From positions 1-29,430 of IMG/VR virus record IMGVR_UViG_3300031773_000025: 29,430 bases of DNA. One strand, 5' to 3'. Positions 1 through 8,160 of this stretch are shown piece by piece. Position 1 is the stretch's first letter. Each line of letters starts with the position of its first letter. This stretch comes from a virus. The notes beneath the pieces are model-generated. The model did not search any database. It was not told the origin of the DNA and was given only the letters and a program-made list of their open reading frames with translations. Made by a program: the position numbers and the translations under genes.

Positions 1-2740
1 TTCTCTTGTCAGGTGAAGAACAATTAGGCGTTCCGTTTCTCCAACACATAAATTGTCTACCATCATTTGGGTCTTCTGCAAAAAATACTACGTTTTGTCC
101 TGCTCCACCAGGAAGCCCTATATTGAATATCGGAAACGGAAATGTTTGCATTGTTTCATCAAATGAAACACTATTAATAGTGTCATCTGAACCTGTTGTT
201 GCACCGTTTGTAAAATCTATATTGTCTCCTATAGCCCAAGCATATAAGCTATCGTAATCTTGAGAAGCTGTAAATCTTTTTTCATAATCATATGTACGAC
301 TACCACATTTACTTCCTCTTCTGTTTCTATGCGCTCTTAGATAAATCTTAACAAGACTACCTGCAGGTACGTCATATGGCTTAAATTCTAATTCACCAGG
401 GTCACCAAAATCAGGATTATCAAGAAATGTACTTACCTCTGTAACACAATAAGTTCCTCTACAATCATCTTTTCTATCAATAAAAGCATTGGGTGGATAA
501 TTCGCAGCAAACCCATTTGGTTTTAATTGCATATACGTTCCACCTAATTGTCCACATGCAGGACTTCCTTCGATTAAATCTCCATCTGCATTTTTCTCAC
601 AAAGAAAATCATCTACCTCTACGCCAAAACCTAAGACCTTTGTAGACGCACAATTTAACACAGCACCATTTGTGTCCGATTTTACAAATAACGTGTCATT
701 GTCTTTTACTTTATCTCTGTTGTCTCCTTCAAGCTTAAAGTATATTAAACCTGTTTCTTCTTCTTGAAAAAATATGTTTGAGTAAATAGTTCTGTATAAT
801 CCTTTTGATTCTTTTATTACAAACTTATACTTAGTTGCCCAATATGGAGGGTAGTTGTTTAACTCAACTCTAATGTTATTTTTTGCTATGGATTTATCAC
901 ATGGTATAAAAACTGTATTGTTTGTATCAACTAAAGCAGTAGTACTTCTTCCATACTCATCCATGTATACAATTCCTATTTCGTAATCTCTATTACTATG
1001 CAAGGATTGTTTTGAACTATCTTTAGCGTATAAACCTGTTGCATCTATAGCTCCTAAATACTCATAAGCAAATACCCCCATTGGTGTTGGAGGGTTTTGC
1101 GTTTGGTCATATTGTTCGAATTTTAAAGCTGGAAAAGTAAAAGAAACTTCATCACTACCCTGTGATGCTTCAATTAATATACCTTGTGGTGTACCTGTTA
1201 TACCGAATCCCACATACTCCCATTCATTTTTAGTAATTACGCCACAATTTAAAAGGTCAGTTTGACTGCTTCCAGAAGTACAATTTGATTGGCAAACATT
1301 AAAACAGCTAGAGTCGGCTATAGGAACAAAGTCGCTAACAGCATTTATAAACTCAGCACTTGTAACTAACGCAAAAACACTTGGATAATCTTGTTGTATA
1401 TTAAAAAGAAAAGTCCTTTCATATGAGTTTTCAGGTTGTGTTCCATCATCATAAGATGCATCTCCACCAAAAGTATTGCTTTCGTAAGAAAAATCAATAC
1501 CTATCTGTGAGCCTGCTACTAAATCTAAACCACTAAAATCAATTGTTGTTTTTGCATTGCTTACATTAACACTACTTCCTTCTATTGTATATGTAACAGG
1601 TGATAGTGTTCCGTCAATTTCGTCTGCAGTAAGATCCGTTGATATTAAAGATAAGTTGTAATCTAAGTATATCTCTTTACCTTGTGAGTTAACAACATCG
1701 TATCCATCAACATAATTACCATACATTAATCTATTACCCATAATTGTTTGAGCCTGAGCCTTTTTAGGCACGTTATCAAACAGTCTAAGCAACTGAGCTT
1801 CAGGTAAAGTTGTAAATATTTTTTTATTAGTAAAAGGTAATGTTTGAAAAGTATCGTCTTGCCAACCTTCATTTATCTTGTTAAATCTTTCAATAACATT
1901 AACCGTTTGACTTGTGCTAAACTTAAATATTACATCTATATCTTTTACATTTTTACCACCTGTATTAAATGTAACATCAGTAGTATTAAACTGATTAAGC
2001 ATTCCATCATTATCATAGGTGTCATAATTTATTTCAAACGGCCCTGGGGTAAAAGCAACTTGACTAAACGGTGATAAAGCTGAATACTCTCCATCTTCAT
2101 ATTGCCATCTATAAGCAAAGCTTAAAAAAAGTTGCTCCATGTAATTTTCACCACCACCTAATTGATAACTATCTAAAGTTGGGGGATTTAATGGAGGGGC
2201 TAATATAACCCCTATATCTTGCTCTGTAATTTCATCAACTGTTGTAACGTTGTTTGGCCTTAAATAAGTTCTATTTACATTTATTTTTCTAGGAGGATTT
2301 ATGTTGTCTGTAAAAAACAATAAGTCACCTATTAAATTAACTCCGTTAACTAAATAATCTTCATCAAAATTTAATATAGAAGTAGATACTACGTGATAAA
2401 ATAAAACAAACGTTCTTGTATTATAAGAAACAATTAAATCTACTTTTCCTGTAGATGACAAAGTATTTGCCTTGTCGTGTACAAACCAATAAATAGTTTC
2501 GTTTGCACCATCTTCATAAGCACCAATACATCTAGCGCTAAGACTTAATGGTTGATTTAAAAATTCTAACTCAACTACTAAATCATTTCCTTTTGAGTTT
2601 TCTACAGCACCTATTTCAGTACCTTCTGTAGAACCCAATCTTACATTTAATGCATCTATGTACTCGCCTTGAGGAACTAGTCGTTCATCAATGCTTTTAT
2701 TCATTCTACCTGCAACAAAGTTCTTTTGAATCTTAGCCAT
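1..2740 (-). CDS. Nozzle/tail-tube-like structural protein, partial (3' end outside window)
   Basis: The reading frame is open without a stop from the ATG at 2740 to the left edge, giving at least 913 residues; the C-terminus lies outside the window. The protein begins MAKIQKNFVAGRMNKSIDER and continues into a stretch (residues ~25-45) about declaring variables (GEYIDALNVRLGST). This start, the great length, the beta-rich composition and the position directly after two ring-like connector genes resemble the nozzle proteins of podoviruses (T7 gp12, P22 gp10, the crAss-phage 'muzzle'). Residues ~495-510 and ~745-800 contain several Cys. The start codon follows the stop of the upstream gene by one base, so the two are likely translated together. 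The role is inferred from context and remembered similarity; no motif proves it. Confidence 0.7.
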   Translation of the reverse strand, partial: MAKIQKNFVAGRMNKSIDERLVPQGEYIDALNVRLGSTEGTEIGAVENSKGNDLVVELEFLNQPLSLSARCIGAYEDGANETIYWFVHDKANTLSSTGKVDLIVSYNTRTFVLFYHVVSTSILNFDEDYLVNGVNLIGDLLFFTDNINPPRKINVNRTYLRPNNVTTVDEITEQDIGVILAPPLNPPTLDSYQLGGGENYMEQLFLSFAYRWQYEDGEYSALSPFSQVAFTPGPFEINYDTYDNDGMLNQFNTTDVTFNTGGKNVKDIDVIFKFSTSQTVNVIERFNKINEGWQDDTFQTLPFTNKKIFTTLPEAQLLRLFDNVPKKAQAQTIMGNRLMYGNYVDGYDVVNSQGKEIYLDYNLSLISTDLTADEIDGTLSPVTYTIEGSSVNVSNAKTTIDFSGLDLVAGSQIGIDFSYESNTFGGDASYDDGTQPENSYERTFLFNIQQDYPSVFALVTSAEFINAVSDFVPIADSSCFNVCQSNCTSGSSQTDLLNCGVITKNEWEYVGFGITGTPQGILIEASQGSDEVSFTFPALKFEQYDQTQNPPTPMGVFAYEYLGAIDATGLYAKDSSKQSLHSNRDYEIGIVYMDEYGRSTTALVDTNNTVFIPCDKSIAKNNIRVELNNYPPYWATKYKFVIKESKGLYRTIYSNIFFQEEETGLIYFKLEGDNRDKVKDNDTLFVKSDTNGAVLNCASTKVLGFGVEVDDFLCEKNADGDLIEGSPACGQLGGTYMQLKPNGFAANYPPNAFIDRKDDCRGTYCVTEVSTFLDNPDFGDPGELEFKPYDVPAGSLVKIYLRAHRNRRGSKCGSRTYDYEKRFTASQDYDSLYAWAIGDNIDFTNGATTGSDDTINSVSFDETMQTFPFPIFNIGLPGGAGQNVVFFAEDPNDGRQFMCWRNGTPNCSSPDKR

Positions 2741-2741
2741 A

Positions 2742-3668
2742 TTATTTTATCCACTTGTTTTGTCCCCTTAGATTCATTAATAATCTCCCTGGATGTATAT
2801 TGCTCAATCTTAATTTTGCGTTCCTTAGAAGGGCTGATTTTTCCTTTCTAGCTCTATTTATGATATACTCTTGTATTCCATATTTACTTGAAAGAATAAC
2901 AAATTTCATATATGAATAAATAAACTCTTCAAAAAGCTTGTTAACGCTTATCTCTGAGTCAACTCCATTTTCCATACCATCTGATACATATTCTAATACA
3001 CAAAGCTCACCTGCCATGTCAGAACTAAAGTTTATTACTCCTGACTTTTTGTTTATTTTAAAAGTAGGATTTGCATTTGCTGTTTCTGTGTTCAATCCAT
3101 ATCTTGCACCTACAGGGTACTCAAAATACCAAAGGCCATTATAAAAATATCCCTCTTGTCCATTGTATTGACTTTGTTCATTTAAGTAAATACTTTTCTT
3201 ACCACCTGTAATTCTTTGTAAGTCTACAGTTGAAGTAGATGGTTTTAGTATTTTACCTTCATGGTCAAATAGTATTCTACAATTATTATCTTGTAAATAC
3301 GCATCGCTCCAATTTGTTTGTATATTTTCAGTTAGTGGTAGTAATGTTCCGTTTTTGTATAAAGAAATTCTAACCCAATTTACATAGTCATGTGGCAATA
3401 CATATCTTAATGTATCACAAACTTCTAATTCTAAAACTTTAATTTCTTTCATTGAATCGTAGTTCAACTCCTGAATAGCTCTTTTAGCGTGAAATATAAT
3501 ATTAAATCTTTCAACATTATTTATCAACTTATCATTTCCAACATACATTAAAATGAAATTATTTACAATGTCATTTAATGATACATATTGATATGAACCC
3601 CAATTTTCATCTAATGTGCTTGGGTTTCCTGTATTTTCGTAATACTGATATTCTGTTATATATGCCAT
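2742..3668 (-). CDS. Connector/ring (head-tail adaptor-like) structural protein
   Basis: This 308-aa protein starts MAYITEYQYYEN. Residues ~25-110 hold a well-packed helical region (VSLNDIVNNF, LINNVERF, FHAKRAIQELNY) followed by LRYVLPHDYVNWVRI. I associate that arrangement with the neck/ring or tail-tubular-A-like proteins of Bacteroidota podoviruses and crAss-like phages. The C-terminal part (residues ~235-308) is again helical and basic (FIYSYMKFVILS, RARKEKSALLRNAKLRL), as expected for a protein that packs around the portal exit. It lies between another ring-like gene (3 bases upstream) and the nozzle-like gene (1 base downstream). Assignment to a neck ring is an inference from order and family memory. 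Confidence 0.68.
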   Translation of the reverse strand: MAYITEYQYYENTGNPSTLDENWGSYQYVSLNDIVNNFILMYVGNDKLINNVERFNIIFHAKRAIQELNYDSMKEIKVLELEVCDTLRYVLPHDYVNWVRISLYKNGTLLPLTENIQTNWSDAYLQDNNCRILFDHEGKILKPSTSTVDLQRITGGKKSIYLNEQSQYNGQEGYFYNGLWYFEYPVGARYGLNTETANANPTFKINKKSGVINFSSDMAGELCVLEYVSDGMENGVDSEISVNKLFEEFIYSYMKFVILSSKYGIQEYIINRARKEKSALLRNAKLRLSNIHPGRLLMNLRGQNKWIK

Positions 3669-3671
3669 AAT

Positions 3672-4649
3672 TTATCCTTCTTGTTGGTCTGATTCCTTTT
3701 CTTCCATTTTTCCGAATTGTGCTAATTGCGCTTCTCTTATAGACACTCCTGCGTACTGAAGAATTTTGTTGACTAAATTAGTCTGGTCAGAATCAGGCAA
3801 TTCAAAATCTTGATAATCAGGAGCTGTTTCATCAAAACTAGGTTCTCCTCCTGTAATGATATTAAAATATGTCCAATTAGGATCTTTAGGGTATCTGATA
3901 TATTGACCTATAATTGTTCCTTCTGTTGTTAAAGTGTTTGGATATACAGTAATGGTATTTCCATAAACAGTACTATTTGCTCCACCTAAAACATAAGCTG
4001 GAAATGTTGAATTCGGCTGAGTTAAAGGTGATGAATTCAAATAAAATATTTTGTTTTGAGAAACTCTTTCAACTTCAGTTATTCTTGATGTACTTAAAAT
4101 AGCATAACCTTGATTCTGAACAATACCTATATTTGAAGATATTGTTAATTGATTTACACTATCAACACTAACAACAAAAGCACTATCACCTGTAACAATT
4201 ACTGAAGGGTCAAGTGGGTTTGTAACACTAACAATTAACATTCCTGGCTGAACACCATCGGCTATAAAGTCTGCATTTTGGTCTACTATTCTATCTTGAG
4301 AAACTACTGTAACTGCACCTTGCGTAATAAACAATGGATAGTAATTTATCTTGTTCATTAAATAATAATCTTCAGGCATATCGTAGGTATTTAGCCCACT
4401 TGTCACTAAAGATTTAGTAGATGAAAAACTATCAACAACTTCTTCTATTCCTTTTAAAATATCTGCGTACCCTGATCCTGAAACTCTAGCGTTTTGTTTT
4501 ACTATCTGTGAATTATATTGATAAAAATAATCTTCAAAAATATCTAATTGTGCTTGCTTTGCATATAAGTTAAAATCATTAGGTGTTATATAACCGTAAT
4601 TATTTTTATTTGCGATAGAAAGGACGGTAGCTCTTACTGTATTTATCAT
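3672..4649 (-). CDS. Connector/tail-tubular-like structural protein, probable ATG start at 4649
   Basis: The protein has 325 residues from the ATG at 4649, or 331 from an in-frame GTG at 4667. I chose 4649 because a Bacteroidota -7 box (TATCTTTG) occupies 4674-4667 and overlaps that GTG, so the transcript should begin near 4661. The N-terminal ~55 residues are helical (YITPNDFNLYAKQAQLDIFE, DYFYQY), as in P22 gp4 / T7 gp11-type adaptors. The middle (residues ~110-230) is Val/Ser/Asn-rich and probably beta. The C-terminus is helical and acidic (NLVNKILQYAGVSIREAQLA). It is the first gene after a strong terminator and precedes the second ring-like gene by 3 bases. I infer a neck or tail-tube ring function; the exact ring is not resolvable by eye. 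Confidence 0.65.
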   Translation of the reverse strand: MINTVRATVLSIANKNNYGYITPNDFNLYAKQAQLDIFEDYFYQYNSQIVKQNARVSGSGYADILKGIEEVVDSFSSTKSLVTSGLNTYDMPEDYYLMNKINYYPLFITQGAVTVVSQDRIVDQNADFIADGVQPGMLIVSVTNPLDPSVIVTGDSAFVVSVDSVNQLTISSNIGIVQNQGYAILSTSRITEVERVSQNKIFYLNSSPLTQPNSTFPAYVLGGANSTVYGNTITVYPNTLTTEGTIIGQYIRYPKDPNWTYFNIITGGEPSFDETAPDYQDFELPDSDQTNLVNKILQYAGVSIREAQLAQFGKMEEKESDQQEG

Positions 4650-4666
4650 ACCTATTAATCTTTTCA

Positions 4667-4674
4667 CAAAGATA
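4667..4674 (-). promoter_or_regulatory. Bacteroidota-type -7 box (TATCTTTG)
   Basis: On the minus strand the sequence reads TTTTTTTGTATCTTTG, matching the Bacteroidota -7 consensus TAnnTTTG. It lies directly after the terminator at 4680-4710 and ~18 bases before the ATG at 4649. No TTG is seen at the usual -33 distance, but the preceding TTTG is shared with three other promoters here. Confidence 0.6.
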
Positions 4675-4679
4675 CAAAA

Positions 4680-4710
4680 AAAGGAGCTTCATTTTTTGTG
4701 AAGCCCCTTT
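4680..4710 (-). terminator. Rho-independent terminator
   Basis: The minus strand forms a 12-bp stem with one G-U pair (arms 4699-4710 and 4680-4691) around a 7-base loop, followed by a run of seven T. It ends the transcript that comes through the gene at 4739-5482 and separates the head genes from the neck/tail genes. Confidence 0.85.
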
Positions 4711-4738
4711 CAGGTAAAAGCCTATTTTTTTATATTGG

Positions 4739-5482
4739 TTATAGCTTGTCTTCCAATATTCTCATTACCTCTAGCCCTTCATCACTCTGAAGAAATGACG
4801 CTAGTATAAATAAAGGGTCTTCACCGTAGGGAACTGTAAGTAATTTTTTCTTATTTCCTTTTAAGTTGTAATAAACATCCTTTTTATTCTTTAAAACTAA
4901 TAAACCTTCACTAAAAAATTTAGCACATTTATTTTGAAGTTTTAATAAAGGATCATTTAAAGCCTCCATAAAGTCTTCAGGATATCTTCCTGCAAACATT
5001 CTAACATCTCTTTTCAATTCAGCAGACGTTAAGTTATCAACTCTAAGTCCCACTACAATTCGTGCAACTGTTTCTAGCATTTCAATATCTAAATCTTTAG
5101 CTAAAACTTGAGCTTCTAATGCCACATCTAAGAAATCAACATCTAAACTAGCGTCTCTTTCTTTGTCAACTTCAACAAATTCTTTTCCGTTAGCTGGATG
5201 GTGTGATAAAAATTTTTGTAATATTTGGTTTTGTTTTTCTACTCTTAGAAAGCCATCTTCAAAAATAATTGGCTCTAAAATTACATTACCATCTTGCTCA
5301 TCTTCAAAAATACTTTTTTGATTTTTAGCATAACGCATAGACCTGTTTGTTCCAGTCTCTTCGTCAAAATATAATAATGTACTTCTTCTTGTATTCCTTG
5401 ACGGAATTGTGTAGCTCAATGGAGCTTTGTCTCTGGTAAGTTTGTAGGTTTTATCTACAAAAGATTGTTTCTTTTTTTTCAT
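4739..5482 (-). CDS. Conserved phage protein of unknown function, between capsid and neck genes
   Basis: This 247-aa protein starts with a lysine cluster (MKKKKQSF). It then has a basic region with RSTLLYFDEETGT and RYAKNQKSIFEDEQ (residues ~35-65), an acidic helical centre (residues ~105-165), and a C-terminal LLTVPYGEDPLFILASFLQS region (residues ~215-235). I recall similar proteins next to the capsid genes of other Bacteroidota phages, without an assigned function. It is probably virion-associated or involved in head completion. It follows the capsid gene after a hairpin at 5519-5539 and is followed by a terminator. I see no enzymatic motif. Confidence 0.6.
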   Translation of the reverse strand: MKKKKQSFVDKTYKLTRDKAPLSYTIPSRNTRRSTLLYFDEETGTNRSMRYAKNQKSIFEDEQDGNVILEPIIFEDGFLRVEKQNQILQKFLSHHPANGKEFVEVDKERDASLDVDFLDVALEAQVLAKDLDIEMLETVARIVVGLRVDNLTSAELKRDVRMFAGRYPEDFMEALNDPLLKLQNKCAKFFSEGLLVLKNKKDVYYNLKGNKKKLLTVPYGEDPLFILASFLQSDEGLEVMRILEDKL

Positions 5483-5518
5483 TTGATTTCGATTAAATTT
5501 TAATAAAAGTAATAATTA

Positions 5519-5539
5519 CCCTCGTCATTTCAACGAGGG
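5519..5539 (-). terminator. Hairpin after the capsid gene (weak terminator or 3' stabiliser)
   Basis: A perfect 7-bp stem CCCTCGT/ACGAGGG encloses a 7-base loop and is followed on the minus strand by TAATTATTACTTTT. The T tract is interrupted, so termination may be partial. This would let the abundant capsid message end here while some transcription continues into the next gene. Confidence 0.55.
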
Positions 5540-5566
5540 CAACTACTACATAATTATACTCTTATC

Positions 5567-6988
5567 TTATTTAAAGATAAAGAAGTTGTTAGCACCTAAA
5601 GTACATAAAGCTCTTTCAGATAAGAAGTTTACTTCCATAGCATCTAAGCTAGAAGTAGCTGCTCCACCTGCTGAACCTGTAATCCAAGTTTTGTAACGTC
5701 TGTCTTCAGTTTCTGAAGCTCTGTAACGAACGTGTAAGAAAGGACGCTTAGCATTCTTTCCTAATACTTGGTCGTATACAGTTGTAGAACCTGCAGGTAC
5801 TAATACCCCATTGATAGCTCCACCAACGATATCACCACGCATTGTTGGGTCGTTAAGATATTTCCAGTCTGTTTTGTAGAAATCATATCCTCTACGGAAT
5901 CCTGAGAATCCTAAGTTTAGAGCCATTTCTTCGTCATTGTCAAAAAGACCATATGATGTACCACCTGGGTTACCATATGAGTTTTGAGACGCTAACATAT
6001 CATCAATGTCAAATCCAAACTCTCTGTTTAAGAAAATTACGTTTTCTTCAATAGAACCTTGCTTATCAAGTCTTTGAATAATTGCATCGAAATCTGCAAG
6101 AGTTGTTGGGTTACCACCACTCCATACATTTCCACGCTCTTCAATAACATAGAAAAGTCCTTCTGAACCTTTGTTACCTACACCTGAAGCTACACCTTCT
6201 ACAATTGCTGCTGCACCTGAACCTGCTTCTGCTGGTACTGCTTCAACCATCGCTGTTTCTAAATAGTCTTCAAAACGAAGTCTAGTTTCATGCTCTGATT
6301 TCAAATACCATAAGTATCCTGTAGCACCATTTTCAGTTGTTACTTCAATCCATCCAATCTGAGCCATGTCAGAACCACTTACTGCGTAGTGATCTTTGAT
6401 GATGATTGGTGAATTTTGGAAAATACTGTCATCAGCTTCTAACTGTCCTTGCATTCCAATAGCTCCTTTTTGAAACTCAGAACCATAGATAAATAAAGAA
6501 CATTTTACTGCTGCTGCCATTGTTTGACCTGCTAACTCATAGTAAGCTACGTCAATTGTTCCGTTTGCAGTATCTACTGCCGTTACAATTGCTTTGTTAC
6601 TATTAGTTGAAGCAACTGAACTGTCAGACAACATAATTGTTTGACCAACACGAATTGCGATAGAACCTGAACCAGGTACTAATACATCGTTAATAGTTAG
6701 AGTTGCCGTAGGCGCTCCTGGCGCTTTGTCTGATACAACATCAGCATATTTAGTGTGTAGTCTTCCTTGCTCAGCCCATTTGATAAGGTCAGAGTTAGAA
6801 GGCATTTCAGCGCCTACCATTCTTAAGAATGATGCTACTGTACGATTACCGTAACGTTCGAATTCTTTCTCGTAAGTATCTGGAAGATATTGGTTTAAGA
6901 AATCAAAGTTAGTAATGTAGTTTGTCTGTAATAAAACCTGTTCTGAACTTGGTTGTAAGTCAAACCCAGGTACTGCATCTACTGCCAT
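5567..6988 (-). CDS. Major capsid protein
   Basis: This 473-aa protein fits a HK97-fold major capsid protein. It lies in the expected place, after portal and a scaffold-like gene, and begins with an N-arm followed by YLPDTYEKEFERYGNRTVAS and MPSNSDLIKWAEQGRLHTKY (residues ~35-85), which I associate with capsid proteins of crAss-like and other Bacteroidota phages. Residues ~95-220 are beta-rich with many Gly/Ala/Val/Thr and may be an inserted domain. Residues ~225-310 contain the helix and loop expected of the HK97 spine (ETRLRFEDYLETAMVEAVPA), and the C-terminus (LHVRYRASETEDRRYKTWIT) is compact. The codon pattern is less extreme than in neighbours, as expected for a strongly expressed gene. 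It is preceded by no separate promoter and is likely expressed from the one at 8126-8158. Confidence 0.8.
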   Translation of the reverse strand: MAVDAVPGFDLQPSSEQVLLQTNYITNFDFLNQYLPDTYEKEFERYGNRTVASFLRMVGAEMPSNSDLIKWAEQGRLHTKYADVVSDKAPGAPTATLTINDVLVPGSGSIAIRVGQTIMLSDSSVASTNSNKAIVTAVDTANGTIDVAYYELAGQTMAAAVKCSLFIYGSEFQKGAIGMQGQLEADDSIFQNSPIIIKDHYAVSGSDMAQIGWIEVTTENGATGYLWYLKSEHETRLRFEDYLETAMVEAVPAEAGSGAAAIVEGVASGVGNKGSEGLFYVIEERGNVWSGGNPTTLADFDAIIQRLDKQGSIEENVIFLNREFGFDIDDMLASQNSYGNPGGTSYGLFDNDEEMALNLGFSGFRRGYDFYKTDWKYLNDPTMRGDIVGGAINGVLVPAGSTTVYDQVLGKNAKRPFLHVRYRASETEDRRYKTWITGSAGGAATSSLDAMEVNFLSERALCTLGANNFFIFK

Positions 6989-7012
6989 AATAATAATTTT
7001 TTAATTTTTAAC

Positions 7013-8110
7013 TTATTTTTTTTTACTTCTAATTTTCAACCCTCTGCCGCTTGTGTCTGAAACTTGTCTAGCTTTAAAACCTGTATCTCCAATTGATTGA
7101 GGAGTTTGCCTAATTGACATATTGACGTTTTTACTTTTTTTAGTAACGTCACCAATCGCATCTGCTTTTCCCTGCTCATAAAAATAATTAGCAAATCGCT
7201 GAGGATCCATAGCAGCACTTAGCGCTCTATGCCATCCATTAGCATCGCTTATTAAACCATCATCGCCAACATATTTACTGACTAGATTGTTTAAATCACT
7301 TTGCTTAGACTTCATCTCATTAACGTCACCATAAGAATATTTTACTTTTTTGTTTCCCACTTCGAACTCAAAACCTTTGAATTCAGGATTAAAAACTTCA
7401 TTAGTTCGTTTAACAAAAAACTCATTCTTCTTATCATTGACTTCTTTAGCTGATTGAGAATTTTTAATATAACTCTTGTAAGCTTCGATTTCCTTAATTT
7501 GTTCTTCTGAAATAGAATTCCCACTTGACTCAAGAGGAGTTCTGTATTTTTCTTTTAACTCATTAAGATATGTCTTAGCTTTTGAAAGTTCTCTTTTTTT
7601 AGCAATGTTCTTTTTCTTTATATCTTTTTCATCGTCAATGTCTTCATCAAAAGAAAACTTTTCTTCCATTAAATAATGAATGTCTTCTTTGTCTAAGTCT
7701 GATTCTGTTAAAGAATAGTACTCTGCTAATACTTGATCGTCATCTAAATTATCGTAATTTTTATTTACTTTTACGAAATCTTCAAATCCACGACCTGTAT
7801 TCTTTTTATAATCTAAATATTTAGATACTTCTTCAGGTAAATCATTCGATTGTTCTCTTTCAACAAACAAATCATCAACTGAAGATATATCTTTATTATA
7901 TCTATTTTTAATATATGAAAGAACGTCTTCGTCTTTTATAGTTGTACTTTCAACTGCCGAATCTTCGGCTACTTGTTCTACAGGTTGTTCTTCAACAACA
8001 TCAGTAGATTTATCGTTGTTTTCTTCTTCGTGTTTTTTTAATAGATTTTCTTCTACTTCCTGTGTAGATTTTTCTGGCACAGAGTCTAGTGATTTTACTT
8101 TAATTTCCAT
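7013..8110 (-). CDS. Scaffold-like capsid assembly protein
   Basis: This 365-aa, highly charged protein is rich in Glu, Asp and Lys. The first ~70 residues look disordered and acidic (VEEQPVEQVAEDS). Residues ~120-230 look helical and coiled-coil-like (KKKNIAKKRELSKAKTYLNE). The C-terminus is basic (KARQVSDTSGRGLKIRSKKK), as in scaffolds that contact the capsid shell. Its place between portal and capsid genes, its composition and its lack of a folded-domain signature all suit a scaffolding protein. A full Bacteroidota-type promoter lies just upstream and would also serve the capsid gene. The function is inferred from context. Confidence 0.65.
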   Translation of the reverse strand: MEIKVKSLDSVPEKSTQEVEENLLKKHEEENNDKSTDVVEEQPVEQVAEDSAVESTTIKDEDVLSYIKNRYNKDISSVDDLFVEREQSNDLPEEVSKYLDYKKNTGRGFEDFVKVNKNYDNLDDDQVLAEYYSLTESDLDKEDIHYLMEEKFSFDEDIDDEKDIKKKNIAKKRELSKAKTYLNELKEKYRTPLESSGNSISEEQIKEIEAYKSYIKNSQSAKEVNDKKNEFFVKRTNEVFNPEFKGFEFEVGNKKVKYSYGDVNEMKSKQSDLNNLVSKYVGDDGLISDANGWHRALSAAMDPQRFANYFYEQGKADAIGDVTKKSKNVNMSIRQTPQSIGDTGFKARQVSDTSGRGLKIRSKKK

Positions 8111-8125
8111 TTGATTTAATTTTTA

Positions 8126-8158
8126 CAAAGTTACTATATAATTATAATTGATTTTCAA
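8126..8158 (-). promoter_or_regulatory. Bacteroidota-type promoter for the scaffold and capsid genes
   Basis: The minus strand has TTG at 8158-8156, a 22-base spacer and TAACTTTG at 8133-8126. This fits the consensus TTG-N17-23-TAnnTTTG. Transcription would start near 8120, ~10 bases before the ATG at 8110. It is the only site here with both elements clearly spaced. Confidence 0.6.
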
Positions 8159-8160
8159 GC

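Noticed and set aside
4711-4734. A second hairpin (AGGTAAAAGCCT) with a T run on the plus strand.
   Set aside because: The stem is only 3-4 bp, and no plus-strand gene ends there.
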